From Flavobacterium inviolabile (GTDB lineage Bacteria > Bacteroidota > Bacteroidia > Flavobacteriales > Flavobacteriaceae), in NCBI RefSeq assembly GCF_013389455.1, contig NZ_CP058278.1, positions 806,001-870,000 on the forward strand: a DNA stretch of 64,000 nucleotides, read 5' to 3'. The translations under genes and the position numbers were made by a program. Below the pieces are notes generated by a model. It saw only the letters and a list, made by a program, of their open reading frames with translations, did not search any database and was not told the DNA's origin. Shown here piece after piece: positions 1-8,454 of the stretch (position 1 is the stretch's first letter; each line of letters opens with the position of its first letter).

Positions 1-261
1 GGCTTTAAAAATGAAACCTTGCAAAAGATGCTGAATTTAAAACACGAGCTTTTAAAATTAGACAATGCGATACAGCAGCAGGGAGAAGAAAACAAAAGAC
101 AGTCGCAAACCAATAAAAAGGAATTCAACAGTACTAATAACCAATTACCTGCGGCACTGAAAGAATATTTGAATAGTGTAGAGATTTTAAATAGACAAAG
201 CTTACCTTTGCGCCCAAATTTTAATCAAAAGGTGCAAACCTATTTTAGAAAAGATGATTAG
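1..261 (+). CDS. C-terminal end of a probable DUF4175-family membrane protein (partial)
   Basis: The reading frame is open from the first base, with no start codon before an internal ATG at 28, so this is the 3' end of a longer gene cut by the window edge. The visible 86 residues are hydrophilic and Gln/Lys/Asn-rich, ending in a short conserved-looking tail with an R-P-N-F motif. The stop overlaps the ybeY start by 8 bp, so the two are translationally coupled. In Flavobacteriaceae the gene before ybeY-mnmG is commonly a large DUF4175 protein, which suits a charged tail. The identification rests on position rather than on a domain seen here. Confidence 0.5.
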   Translation, partial: GFKNETLQKMLNLKHELLKLDNAIQQQGEENKRQSQTNKKEFNSTNNQLPAALKEYLNSVEILNRQSLPLRPNFNQKVQTYFRKDD

Positions 262-673
262 TTTTAATTACGAAACCGACTTTGAATTAGAAAACGAATC
301 CCAATATGAAAATTGGATTTCTAATGTCATTGCATCCGAAGGAAAACATGAAGGAGAGATCAATTATATCTTTTGTAACGATGATTACCTGCATAAAATC
401 AATGTAGAATACCTGGATCATGATACCCTTACGGACATCATTAGCTTTGATTACAGTGTAGGAAACGAATTACACGGTGATATATTCGTTTCTATTGAAA
501 GAGTTAAAGATAATGCCTTAGATTTCAACGTTTCTTTTGATGAAGAAATCAAAAGAGTAATCATTCATGGTATACTTCACTACTGCGGTTATAAAGATAA
601 GTCTGAAAAAGACGAGCTTTTAATGCGTGCAAAAGAAGATGAGAAAGTTGCGATGTTCCACGTGGAACGTTAA
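254..673 (+). CDS. ybeY: Endoribonuclease YbeY (16S rRNA maturation)
   Basis: This 139-residue protein has the usual YbeY length and acts in 16S rRNA 3'-end maturation and ribosome quality control. The metal-binding motif near the C-terminus reads H105-G-I-L-H109 followed by G-Y-K-D115. The third ligand position holds Asp rather than the His of the Escherichia coli enzyme. The upstream S-F-D-Y segment (residues 64-67) matches the conserved core. It overlaps the preceding gene by 8 bp and lies upstream of mnmG, the usual order in this family. Its last codons form a parS-like palindrome (654-669), so protein sequence and a chromosome-segregation site share the same bases. Confidence 0.95.
   Translation: MISFNYETDFELENESQYENWISNVIASEGKHEGEINYIFCNDDYLHKINVEYLDHDTLTDIISFDYSVGNELHGDIFVSIERVKDNALDFNVSFDEEIKRVIIHGILHYCGYKDKSEKDELLMRAKEDEKVAMFHVER
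654..669. other. parS-like ParB-binding site 1 (inside ybeY 3' end)
   Basis: The sequence TGTTCCACGTGGAACG matches the parS consensus TGTTYCACGTGRAACA at 15 of 16 positions. The inner 14 bp are a perfect palindrome. It is one of four such sites in the window, three of them within 2.1 kb around mnmG. Confidence 0.8.
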
Positions 674-688
674 ACATCTTAATTCTTT

Positions 689-713
689 GATAAAATATAA
701 AAGAGATTTTATC
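689..713. repeat. Small inverted repeat between ybeY and mnmG
   Basis: Eight-base arms GATAAAAT and ATTTTATC flank a 9-nt loop. The stem is AT-rich and has no T-run after it, so it is at best a weak terminator for ybeY. Confidence 0.35.
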
Positions 714-721
714 CTTCTGCG

Positions 722-729
722 TAATTTTG
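722..729 (+). promoter_or_regulatory. Promoter -7 element for mnmG
   Basis: TAATTTTG is an exact match to the Bacteroidota -7 consensus TAnnTTTG, 56 bp before the mnmG ATG. No clear TTTG -33 element lies at the usual 17-23 bp spacing. Confidence 0.55.
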
Positions 730-769
730 CATTTGGAATATATAGAAAATTTTAAAAGAAACAGTAAAG

Positions 770-785
770 TGTTTCACGTGGAACA
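770..785. other. parS-like ParB-binding site 2 (abutting mnmG start)
   Basis: TGTTTCACGTGGAACA is a full 16/16 match to the parS consensus. It ends exactly one base before the mnmG ATG and so lies in the 5' untranslated leader, downstream of the predicted promoter. Confidence 0.88.
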
Positions 786-2663
786 ATGAGTTTATTTCAA
801 GATACATATGATGTCATTGTAGTAGGTGCCGGCCATGCCGGCTCTGAAGCTGCTGCTGCTGCTGCTAACATGGGTTCCAAAACCCTGCTGGTTACAATGA
901 GTTTGCAAAACATTGCACAAATGTCCTGCAATCCTGCCATGGGTGGAATTGCAAAAGGACAGATCGTTCGTGAGATCGATGCATTGGGTGGTTATTCGGG
1001 AATTGTTTCCGATAAAACAGCCATCCAGTTCAAGATGCTGAACAAATCAAAAGGACCGGCAATGTGGTCGCCAAGAGTACAGTCAGACCGTATGCGTTTT
1101 GCTGAAGAATGGCGCCTGATGCTGGAACAAACCCCAAACCTTGATTTTTACCAGGAAATGATTTCCGGTTTGATCGTTGAAAATGATAAGATAGTAGGTG
1201 TGCGCACTTCGTTGGGAATCGAAATCAAATCGAAAACGGTTGTGCTTACGAATGGAACATTTCTAAATGGATTGATCCACATCGGGGAAAAACAGTTTGG
1301 TGGTGGTAGAGCAGGCGAGAGTGCTGCCTACGGTATCACGGAAGATCTGGTTAAAATGGGATTCACTTCCGGGAGAATGAAAACAGGAACACCACCACGT
1401 GTTGACGGACGTTCGCTGGATTACTCCAAAATGGAAATACAACCCGGTGATGAAAACCCTTCCAAGTTTTCCTATCTGGATATAACCAAACCATTGACAC
1501 ACCAAAGAGCGTGTCATATGACGTATACTTCAGAACTGGTTCACGATTTATTGCGTGAAGGTTTTGACCGTTCGCCGATGTTTAACGGTAGAATTAAAAG
1601 TTTAGGACCGCGTTATTGCCCGTCCATTGAAGATAAAATTAACCGTTTTGCCGACAAAGAACGCCACCAGTTATTCGTAGAGCCGGAAGGCTGGAATACG
1701 GTAGAAGTTTATGTGAATGGCTTTTCAACTTCCCTTCCGGAAGATGTTCAGTTTAAAGCCTTGCGTTCTGTAGCCGGATTTGAGAATGTAAAATTCTTCC
1801 GCCCGGGTTATGCGATCGAATACGATTATTTCCCGCCGACACAGTTAAAGCACACTTTGGAAACAAAATTGGTGGAAGGTTTATATTTTGCAGGACAGAT
1901 CAACGGAACTACAGGATATGAAGAAGCAGCATCACAAGGTTTGATCGCCGGAATGAATGCACACTTAAAAGCACACGATCAGGATCCGTTTGTTTTAAAA
2001 CGTAACGAAGCTTATATCGGAGTGTTGATTGATGACCTGATTACAAAAGGAACGGAAGAACCATACCGTATGTTTACTTCCCGTGCCGAATACAGAACGT
2101 TATTGCGCCAGGATAATGCCGATTTCCGTTTGACGCCAATGTCACACGCTGTTGGTCTGGCTTCCGACAAACGTTTGCAACGTATGGAGCAAAAAAGAAA
2201 CAATTCGGAAGCGTTTGTCAATTTCTTTAAAGAAACCAGTGTAAAAGTTGCCGAGGCAAATCCTATTTTGGAAGCCAAAGGTTCTGCACCGATTTCGCAG
2301 CCGGATAAAATGTTTAAAGTATTTTCCAGACCACAATTGGATTTGGAAGATATTTTGAAGTTTGAAAAGGTTAAAGAATATGTTGAAGAAAATAATCTGG
2401 ATCTGGAAGTAATCGAGCAGGCAGAGATCCAGGTAAAATATTCCGGTTATATCGAAAAAGAAAAAAATAATGCCGACAAACTAAACCGATTGGAAGATGT
2501 TCGTATTCCTGAAAATTTCGATTACGATAAAATAAAATCCCTTTCCTTTGAAGCAAGAGAAAAATTAAAGAAAATAAAACCGGCCTCTGTTTCACAGGCA
2601 TCCCGAATCAGCGGTGTATCACCAAGTGATGTTTCCGTGTTATTGGTTCACATGGGAAGATAA
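786..2663 (+). CDS. mnmG: tRNA uridine-5-carboxymethylaminomethyl modification enzyme MnmG
   Basis: This 625-residue protein is full length for MnmG (GidA), the FAD-dependent partner of MnmE that modifies U34 of certain tRNAs. The N-terminal dinucleotide-binding motif G-A-G-H-A-G-S-E-A is at residues 15-23. The family signature S-C-N-P-A-M-G-G-I-A-K-G follows near residue 48, and the later G-Q-I-N-G-T-T-G-Y-E-E-A segment is also diagnostic. The ATG at 786 gives the usual N-terminus. mnmG (gidA) is a classic origin-proximal gene in many bacteria, which agrees with the parS sites on both sides of it. Confidence 0.97.
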   Translation: MSLFQDTYDVIVVGAGHAGSEAAAAAANMGSKTLLVTMSLQNIAQMSCNPAMGGIAKGQIVREIDALGGYSGIVSDKTAIQFKMLNKSKGPAMWSPRVQSDRMRFAEEWRLMLEQTPNLDFYQEMISGLIVENDKIVGVRTSLGIEIKSKTVVLTNGTFLNGLIHIGEKQFGGGRAGESAAYGITEDLVKMGFTSGRMKTGTPPRVDGRSLDYSKMEIQPGDENPSKFSYLDITKPLTHQRACHMTYTSELVHDLLREGFDRSPMFNGRIKSLGPRYCPSIEDKINRFADKERHQLFVEPEGWNTVEVYVNGFSTSLPEDVQFKALRSVAGFENVKFFRPGYAIEYDYFPPTQLKHTLETKLVEGLYFAGQINGTTGYEEAASQGLIAGMNAHLKAHDQDPFVLKRNEAYIGVLIDDLITKGTEEPYRMFTSRAEYRTLLRQDNADFRLTPMSHAVGLASDKRLQRMEQKRNNSEAFVNFFKETSVKVAEANPILEAKGSAPISQPDKMFKVFSRPQLDLEDILKFEKVKEYVEENNLDLEVIEQAEIQVKYSGYIEKEKNNADKLNRLEDVRIPENFDYDKIKSLSFEAREKLKKIKPASVSQASRISGVSPSDVSVLLVHMGR

Positions 2664-2677
2664 AATAGAAGCGGTAT

Positions 2678-2730
2678 AAAGATTGAAAAGTAACGGAAGT
2701 ATAAAGTACTCAGGTTATTTTTCAATCTTT
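2678..2730 (+). terminator. Hairpin after mnmG, possible terminator
   Basis: Twelve-base arms AAAGATTGAAAA (2678-2689) and TTTTCAATCTTT (2719-2730) flank a 29-nt loop and are followed by a short T-run. The long loop makes the terminator call tentative. Confidence 0.45.
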
Positions 2731-2738
2731 ACTTTTTA

Positions 2739-2754
2739 TGTTCCACGTGAAACT
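2739..2754. other. parS-like ParB-binding site 3 (in methyltransferase promoter)
   Basis: TGTTCCACGTGAAACT matches the parS consensus at 15 of 16 positions. Its last base is the first base of the -7 element TAACTTTG, so the site fills the spacer of the next promoter. Confidence 0.8.
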
Positions 2755-2761
2755 AACTTTG
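2754..2761 (+). promoter_or_regulatory. Promoter -7 element for the methyltransferase gene
   Basis: TAACTTTG matches TAnnTTTG exactly. It overlaps parS-like site 3 by one base, and a weak TTTA -33 candidate lies 22 bp upstream. ParB bound at the site would be expected to compete with RNA polymerase. Confidence 0.55.
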
Positions 2762-2824
2762 CGAAGGCTTGTAAACAAAGAGATTTAGCTCCAAAAACAA
2801 AATTTTTAAATTCGTTTAGCATCC

Positions 2825-3673
2825 ATGAATTTTTCAGACAACACCATTTATATAAAAGTAAAAGACCATTCCGTTTCCAAAGAAAATTTTGAATTACTGT
2901 TGGACGAAGAGCTACAGCTTTTAAAAACCAGTCCGCAGCCCTCTTTAGAAAAATTACCGTCTTATTATGAAAGCGACGATTATATTTCGCACACAGATGG
3001 AAAACGTTCTTTGTTTGAAAAAATATATCACTTCATTAAAAGAAAAGCCATTCGCGATAAAGTGCGCTTAATAACAAGTCTGCAAAATCAAAAAGGTTCT
3101 TTATTGGATATTGGTGCCGGAACCGGCGATTTTTTATTGGAAGCAAAAAAACAGCATTGGAATACTATCGGAATTGAACCCAGCGAAAAAGCAAAAGGAA
3201 TTGCAATTCAGAAAGGAATTGCATTTGCAGAAAATTTAGCCTCACTTCCGGATCATTCTTTTGATGTCATTACAATGTGGCATGTATTAGAACACGTTCC
3301 GGATTTAGAAAATCAGATCGCTGTTTTAAAAAGATTATTGAAACCAAACGGAACAATAATTATTGCTGTGCCAAATTTTAAATCTTACGATGCCAAATAT
3401 TACGGAGCATACTGGGCAGCTTATGATGTGCCGCGACACCTTTGGCATTTTTCAAAAACTGCTATTGAAAAATTATTCCGGAAGCAAAATATAAAACTGG
3501 TAAAAGTTTTGCCAATGGTATTTGACAGTTTTTATGTTTCACTTTTATCCGAAAAATATAAAAACGGGAAAATGAATTTTATTAACGGTTTTTGGATAGG
3601 CTTACAGTCAAATTTAAAAGCAAAACGAAATTCGGAGTATTCTTCACACATTTATATCCTGAAAAACGAGTAA
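2825..3673 (+). CDS. Class I SAM-dependent methyltransferase
   Basis: This 282-residue protein has a Rossmann methyltransferase core. Motif I reads L-D-I-G-A-G-T-G-D-F at about residues 94-103, followed by an acidic I-G-I-E-P strand and the W-H-V-L-E-H-V motif typical of Methyltransf_11/23 proteins. The residues before motif I include an R-D-K-V helix. The substrate cannot be read from sequence; relatives act on small molecules, lipids or glycans. It has its own promoter after mnmG. The ATG at 2825 gives a plausible N-terminus, although a start slightly downstream cannot be excluded. Confidence 0.85.
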   Translation: MNFSDNTIYIKVKDHSVSKENFELLLDEELQLLKTSPQPSLEKLPSYYESDDYISHTDGKRSLFEKIYHFIKRKAIRDKVRLITSLQNQKGSLLDIGAGTGDFLLEAKKQHWNTIGIEPSEKAKGIAIQKGIAFAENLASLPDHSFDVITMWHVLEHVPDLENQIAVLKRLLKPNGTIIIAVPNFKSYDAKYYGAYWAAYDVPRHLWHFSKTAIEKLFRKQNIKLVKVLPMVFDSFYVSLLSEKYKNGKMNFINGFWIGLQSNLKAKRNSEYSSHIYILKNE

Positions 3674-3934
3674 AAATTAAAATAAAAGGAAATAATAAAC
3701 GTTTAGAAGCTGAAATATCCGTTTTATCGGGGAATTTTAGAAAGTGGCTTAAATCGCTTTATTTGAATCCGGTTTTTATAGCTATTTATTATTGATTATA
3801 AATTCAGCATAAAGAAATCTTATTCCTTTAAAAAAACAATAAAACGAACGGAATTTGAACTTTCCGGTGTACAACTTTGGAACTTTGATTCGAATTCTTA
3901 TTTTTACAGAAAATTATAAATCATAATTCATAAA
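3674..3934. other. Intergenic region without a recognised gene
   Basis: These 261 bp are very AT-rich. An open frame at 3592-3795 crosses the end of the methyltransferase gene but resembles no known family. No terminator, RNA or exact -7 element was recognised; near matches such as GAACTTTG occur at 3879-3886. Confidence 0.4.
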
Positions 3935-4504
3935 ATGAAAAAATCCTTATTAATAATCGGACTTGCATTTGCAATGTTTTCTTGTAACAATGCTACACAA
4001 TCATCTTCTGAACACAAAACGGCTTATGTGGATACAGCCAAATTATTAGAAGAAAACGATGAAGCAAAAGACATCGAATCGAAATACAAAACCAAATCGC
4101 AGGAAATGGGAAGAGAGTTAGAAGGAGAAGCGAAACAATTCCAAAACGATGCGGCAACTTTTCAAAGAGATGCACAGGTAAAAGGAATGGCATGGGCGCA
4201 ACAAAAAAGTGCTGAATTGCAAAAAAGAGAGCAGCAACTGGGAATGAAACAACAGGCAATGTTGCAAACATTACAACAGGAAAGTGGTAAAGAAATGGAT
4301 TCTTTAGTAAAAAGAATTAAAGAATATATCAAAGATTACGGTAAGAAAAACAGCTACGAATATATTTACGGAACGGGTGATGCAGCTTCCATATTGTATG
4401 CTAAAGAAGGATATGATATCACAGAAAAAGTAAGCAAAGAATTAAACGAGAAATATAAAGCCGGCGGTAAAAAAGAAGAGCCAAAAGCTGAAGAGAAAAA
4501 ATAA
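3935..4504 (+). CDS. OmpH/Skp-like periplasmic chaperone lipoprotein
   Basis: This 189-residue protein starts with a lipoprotein signal peptide whose lipobox ends F-S-C at Cys17. It continues with V-D-T-A-K-L-L, which matches the start of mature OmpH/Skp family proteins. A long charged, helical segment (residues 40-130) rich in Gln, Lys and Glu fits the coiled-coil tentacles of this chaperone family, which holds unfolded outer-membrane proteins. The C-terminus is Lys/Glu-rich. It is monocistronic, with a terminator directly after it. Confidence 0.8.
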   Translation: MKKSLLIIGLAFAMFSCNNATQSSSEHKTAYVDTAKLLEENDEAKDIESKYKTKSQEMGRELEGEAKQFQNDAATFQRDAQVKGMAWAQQKSAELQKREQQLGMKQQAMLQTLQQESGKEMDSLVKRIKEYIKDYGKKNSYEYIYGTGDAASILYAKEGYDITEKVSKELNEKYKAGGKKEEPKAEEKK

Positions 4505-4506
4505 TC

Positions 4507-4531
4507 AAAAGCCTTCCTTGTGAAGGCTTTT
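4507..4531 (+). terminator. Intrinsic terminator after the OmpH-like gene
   Basis: Ten-base arms AAAAGCCTTC and GAAGGCTTTT flank a 5-nt loop and run into a T-tract, two bases after the stop codon. Confidence 0.9.
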
Positions 4532-4591
4532 TTATTGTAAATCAAATACTTATTTATAGTATCTTAGAATATTATTATAATTCTACGCCAA

Positions 4592-6859
4592 ATGGAAAAA
4601 ATTTCAAACGCCGCAGCTTATGTTTTGCGCTTTATTAACCAAACCCAGAAGTCCGTATTTTTAACGGGCAAAGCGGGTACGGGCAAAACAACCTTGCTAC
4701 GCGAAATCATCAATACAACTCATAAGAACACCGTTGTAGTGGCTCCCACAGGGATTGCCGCATTAAATGCCGGTGGTGTCACGATACATTCCCTGTTTCA
4801 GCTGCCTTTTGCGGCCTTCCTTCCGGATGCGACAATCGATCCGCAGGTTTCCGAAACCACACGCTTTGAAAACCAGGTAACCCTGCGCCGCCATTTCCTG
4901 ATGAGCAATGCCAAACGTGCTGTTATTCAAAACATGGAACTGCTGGTCATTGATGAAGTGAGTATGCTGCGGGCAGATGTTCTGGATGCGATGGATTTTA
5001 TGCTTCGGAAAGTAAGACGCAACGAACAGGCATTTGGCGGAGTACAAGTTTTATTTATAGGAGATTTACTACAATTACCACCAGTTGTAAAAAATGAAGA
5101 ATGGTCGGTGTTGCAGCGTTATTACCGTGGTAAATTCTTTTTTCATTCGCATGTGATCCAGCTGAACCCGCCGTTATACATTGAACTGGACAAAATTTTC
5201 CGGCAAACCGATTCGGATTTTATTGCCGTTTTAAACAATCTCCGCAATAACAAAGTCACGAGTGAGGATCTGGCGATACTGAATCAGTATGTAAAACCCG
5301 ATTTTGATTTTAAAAAACACAAAGGTTATATTACCCTTACCACACACAATGTGAGGGCAGATACCATAAATACGGAAGCATTAAAGGATCTGGAAGGAAA
5401 AGAATATACGTTCCATCCGGAAATCGTTGGGGAATTTCCGGAAAAGATCTACCCGGTGGACCAGCTTTTAAACCTGAAAGTAGGGGCGCAGATTATGTTT
5501 GTTAAAAACGACCTCTCTTTTGAAAAGCTCTTTTTCAATGGAAAAATGGGAATAATCAAATCGCTTTCGGCTAACGAAATCTTTGTCCATTTTCCGGAAG
5601 AGAACAAAACAATAGAAGTGGAGCGCTACGAATGGAAGAACATCCGCTACTATGTGGATGAGATGACCAAGGAAATCAATGAAGAAATTCTGGGAACGTT
5701 TACCCATTATCCGATTAAGCTGGCGTGGGCCATAACGGTACACAAAAGCCAGGGATTAACCTTCGACAAAGCTGCGCTCGATGTATCGCGCGTTTTTCTG
5801 CCCGGACAAGCCTATGTTGCTCTTTCGCGTTTGCGTTCGTTAAAAGGGCTTATTTTGCTTTCTCCGATACATATGAACGGTATTTCGAACGATGCCGATG
5901 TGATGGACTATGCACAAAACAAAGCCACGGAAGAAAAACTGGAAGATTCGCTGGAAGCCGAAACCCGCTATTTTATTCATAACTACCTGAAAAACAGTTT
6001 CGATTGGAGCGACTTGGCGGCACAATGGAGTAAACACCAGCAAACCTACCTTTCCGAAACCGAAAAATCGACCAAATCGAAATCCAGAACCTGGGCACAG
6101 CAGCAATCAAAAGCGGTGCATGATTTACTGGAGCCGTCCCGGAAATTTATTGCACAGCTCAACAAACTGTTTTATGAGGAACCCATTAATCTTGAATTCA
6201 TTGACGAAAGAATAAACAAAGCCTTTGACTACTTTTTTCCGAAAATGGATGCTTTGGCGTTTGATATTTTCTGGAAAATAGAAGAAATAAAACGCCAGAA
6301 AAAAGCCAAAACATTTTATGAGGAACTATCGGAGCTGGAAGAACTCCAAACCAATGCTGTCCTGCGATTGCTAAAGACAAGGCTGCTGATGAAAGCCATA
6401 CTGGACAAGGAAGAAATTTCAAAAGAAAAACTGACCTCACCGTTATTACAGCGTTACAAACAGGATAAAATTGAGGTGATCAAAGAAGCCCTTCGTAAAA
6501 ACCCGGTAACACTGATAGAAGACGAGGAAGATGTGCAACGGTATACTTCCAGAAAGAAAAAAGCAAAAGAACCCAAAAAATCGACCATCGAAGAAACGCT
6601 GGAACTCTGGACGCAAAACCTTTCGATACCGGAAATTGCCGGTATCCGGAAGCTTACAGTGGCAACCATTTATACCCATTTTTCAAAGCTGATCCAAATG
6701 GAAGCATTGTCCCTTTCCGACCTGCTTCCGGAAGAAAAAATCAAACAGCTGAAAAAAGCGTTCAAAGGATATAAAGGCGAAAGTCTGAACGAAATAAAAG
6801 AAAAATACGGTGATGAATTCTCCTGGGATGAACTGCGGTTGTATAAATCCAGCCTATAA
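4592..6859 (+). CDS. PIF1-like DNA helicase with C-terminal helix-turn-helix domain
   Basis: This 755-residue protein is a superfamily 1B helicase. Walker A is G-K-A-G-T-G-K-T-T at about residues 26-34. It is followed by V-A-P-T-G-I-A-A-L-N, the Walker B segment V-I-D-E-V-S-M-L, and the late motif A-W-A-I-T-V-H-K-S-Q-G-L-T with V-A-L-S-R. These are typical of PIF1/RecD-like enzymes. After a charged helical linker, residues of about 660-750 form the helicase C-terminal helix-turn-helix (HTH_40 type), including the L-T-V-A-T-I-Y-T-H-F recognition helix. The likely role is genome maintenance; the substrate preference is unknown. It stands alone between two terminators. Confidence 0.9.
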   Translation: MEKISNAAAYVLRFINQTQKSVFLTGKAGTGKTTLLREIINTTHKNTVVVAPTGIAALNAGGVTIHSLFQLPFAAFLPDATIDPQVSETTRFENQVTLRRHFLMSNAKRAVIQNMELLVIDEVSMLRADVLDAMDFMLRKVRRNEQAFGGVQVLFIGDLLQLPPVVKNEEWSVLQRYYRGKFFFHSHVIQLNPPLYIELDKIFRQTDSDFIAVLNNLRNNKVTSEDLAILNQYVKPDFDFKKHKGYITLTTHNVRADTINTEALKDLEGKEYTFHPEIVGEFPEKIYPVDQLLNLKVGAQIMFVKNDLSFEKLFFNGKMGIIKSLSANEIFVHFPEENKTIEVERYEWKNIRYYVDEMTKEINEEILGTFTHYPIKLAWAITVHKSQGLTFDKAALDVSRVFLPGQAYVALSRLRSLKGLILLSPIHMNGISNDADVMDYAQNKATEEKLEDSLEAETRYFIHNYLKNSFDWSDLAAQWSKHQQTYLSETEKSTKSKSRTWAQQQSKAVHDLLEPSRKFIAQLNKLFYEEPINLEFIDERINKAFDYFFPKMDALAFDIFWKIEEIKRQKKAKTFYEELSELEELQTNAVLRLLKTRLLMKAILDKEEISKEKLTSPLLQRYKQDKIEVIKEALRKNPVTLIEDEEDVQRYTSRKKKAKEPKKSTIEETLELWTQNLSIPEIAGIRKLTVATIYTHFSKLIQMEALSLSDLLPEEKIKQLKKAFKGYKGESLNEIKEKYGDEFSWDELRLYKSSL

Positions 6860-6895
6860 AAAAAGAGCCGCTGATAAACGTCAGAGGCTCTTTTT
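6860..6895. terminator. Bidirectional terminator between helicase and doxX
   Basis: Arms AAAAAGAGCC and GGCTCTTTTT are extended inward by CTGA/TCAG after one mismatch, with a 6-nt loop. The A-run on one side and the T-run on the other let it serve both convergent genes. Confidence 0.9.
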
Positions 6896-6909
6896 TTTTT
6901 GGTATATTT

Positions 6910-7296
6910 TTATAGCCAGTAAACCGCTAAAATAGCCGGAATAAAATAAATTACAATGGTACGGGCTCCGTCATAATCCTTGGCAATTCGCTGACCGAAA
7001 AGCAAAAACAATAACGTCACACAGGAAAAAGTAGCGCCATAATGACCAAAAGTAGTGCTGCCGTTCATAACCAGCTGTGCAATTCCGATCACACACAAAG
7101 CGCCGGCGATAACTTCTAAAACTAAAATCAGCAATAGCGATTGCGGTACCTGATTTTTAATAAAGGTTTTCGAAAAATGCCCTTTCAGCCATTCTACATT
7201 TCCTTTCCAGTCCATGATTTTATCATATCCGGATTGTAAAAAAGTAATAGCCAGAAAAGCTAAAATTAAGATTCCAAAGATTTCGGTATTTGTCAT
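6910..7296 (-). CDS. DoxX-family membrane protein
   Basis: This 128-residue protein has four hydrophobic segments (about residues 5-22, 50-72, 85-102 and 112-127). The first-loop pattern S-G-Y-D-K-I-M-D-W is typical of DoxX-like proteins (F-S-G-x-x-K). The role is uncertain; family members are linked to redox or quinone-related membrane functions. The gene follows holB with only a 5-bp gap and is probably co-transcribed with it. Confidence 0.75.
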   Translation of the reverse strand: MTNTEIFGILILAFLAITFLQSGYDKIMDWKGNVEWLKGHFSKTFIKNQVPQSLLLILVLEVIAGALCVIGIAQLVMNGSTTFGHYGATFSCVTLLFLLFGQRIAKDYDGARTIVIYFIPAILAVYWL

Positions 7297-7301
7297 GTTG
7301 T

Positions 7302-8450
7302 TTATTTTTTATGTATTAAACGGGTTAGTTTTATAGAAAGGTCGGTAAGGATAATCTTGGCATTTCCGTTGCGCTCAATGTGGTAAATAGCATCCGAAAG
7401 TTCCTTGAAAATATCGTGGATGTTATTGCTGTTAACAAAAGGGGCAAAATTTTCCAGTTTGAATTTTTCAACGGTCGGTTCGATATACACCAGTTTTGGA
7501 GACTGATAGTTCAGCAATAAAGCCTGGCGGAACATTTCAATACAAAAATGCAGGAACTGTTTTTGTGCCTCACGGCCAATACCGGCAATTTCCTCACTCC
7601 AGGAAATCAAATCCTGAATGGCTGCAGCATTTCCCTTGGCACGAAAAGCCGCACGAACCCATTGTACAAACCAGACTTCAAAAGGAAAATCATCTTCATT
7701 TTTGTGCAATAACTGTAAGGCCTTGTTGTAATTACCCTGTGCCTGATGCGCCAGTTTGAAAGCCGATTTTTCTTCTATTTTTTCACGTGAAACAAGGGTT
7801 TCCGCAATAACACTTTCCGGTAAACCGCTAAAATGCAATACCTGGCAACGGGATAAAATGGTTTGAAGAATATCGTCCTCATTTTCTGTGATTAGCAGGA
7901 AAACTGTTTTTTGCGGCGGTTCTTCCAACAGTTTCAGCAATTTATTTGAAGTGGCGATATTCATTTTATCGGCCATCCAGATAATCATCACTTTATAACC
8001 ACCTTCATAAGATTTTAGCGACAAAGATTTTACGATTTCCTGTGCTTCGTCAACACCAATCTGTCCCTGCTTGTTTTGTATGCCAATGGATTTATACCAG
8101 TCAAACAAACCGCCGTAAGGAGTGGTGGTCACAAATTCGCGCCAGTGCTTCATAAAATTGGCACTCACCGGGTGGCTTTTCACTTCATCATTTGATGAAA
8201 CCGGAAAAACAAAATGCAGATCCGGATGTGAAAAATGAGCAAACTTTAAATTGCATGCCTCATTTCCCGAATGGTTTTCACCGTCAACATTGGAACACAG
8301 TATATATTGCGCATAGGCAATTGCCATGGGTAAAGTACCTGAACCTTCGGGTCCTACAAAAAGCTGCGCATGCGGAATCCTGCCCGAATCGGCACTTTTT
8401 GTCAAATGGCTTTTAATATGAACTTGTCCTAATATTTCTGAAAATAACAT
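7302..8450 (-). CDS. holB: DNA polymerase III subunit delta prime
   Basis: This 382-residue clamp-loader protein begins M-L-F-S-E-I-L-G-Q and carries the R-I-P-H-A-Q-L-F-V-G-P-E-G-S-G segment where an active ATPase would have Walker A. This is the usual degenerate site of delta prime. L-L-K-L-L-E-E-P-P and the I-L-S-R-C-Q segment (SRC motif) are also present. An in-frame ATG 51 bp upstream exists, but the start at 8450 fits the family N-terminus and the promoter at 8455-8462. A parS-like site (7779-7794) lies inside the gene. It is divergent from the two-component operon. Confidence 0.92.
   Translation of the reverse strand: MLFSEILGQVHIKSHLTKSADSGRIPHAQLFVGPEGSGTLPMAIAYAQYILCSNVDGENHSGNEACNLKFAHFSHPDLHFVFPVSSNDEVKSHPVSANFMKHWREFVTTTPYGGLFDWYKSIGIQNKQGQIGVDEAQEIVKSLSLKSYEGGYKVMIIWMADKMNIATSNKLLKLLEEPPQKTVFLLITENEDDILQTILSRCQVLHFSGLPESVIAETLVSREKIEEKSAFKLAHQAQGNYNKALQLLHKNEDDFPFEVWFVQWVRAAFRAKGNAAAIQDLISWSEEIAGIGREAQKQFLHFCIEMFRQALLLNYQSPKLVYIEPTVEKFKLENFAPFVNSNNIHDIFKELSDAIYHIERNGNAKIILTDLSIKLTRLIHKK
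7779..7794. other. parS-like ParB-binding site 4 (inside holB)
   Basis: TTTTTCACGTGAAACA matches the parS consensus at 15 of 16 positions, differing only at base 2. It lies 5 kb from the other three sites and is embedded in coding sequence. Confidence 0.75.
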
Positions 8451-8454
8451 AGAG

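Noticed and set aside
2683..2892. 69-codon frame between mnmG and the methyltransferase gene
   Set aside because: It spans the hairpin, parS site and promoter and overlaps the real gene, so it is not coding.
3592..3795. 67-codon open frame across the end of the methyltransferase gene
   Set aside because: It overlaps a well-supported gene, matches no family and has a composition like out-of-frame sequence.
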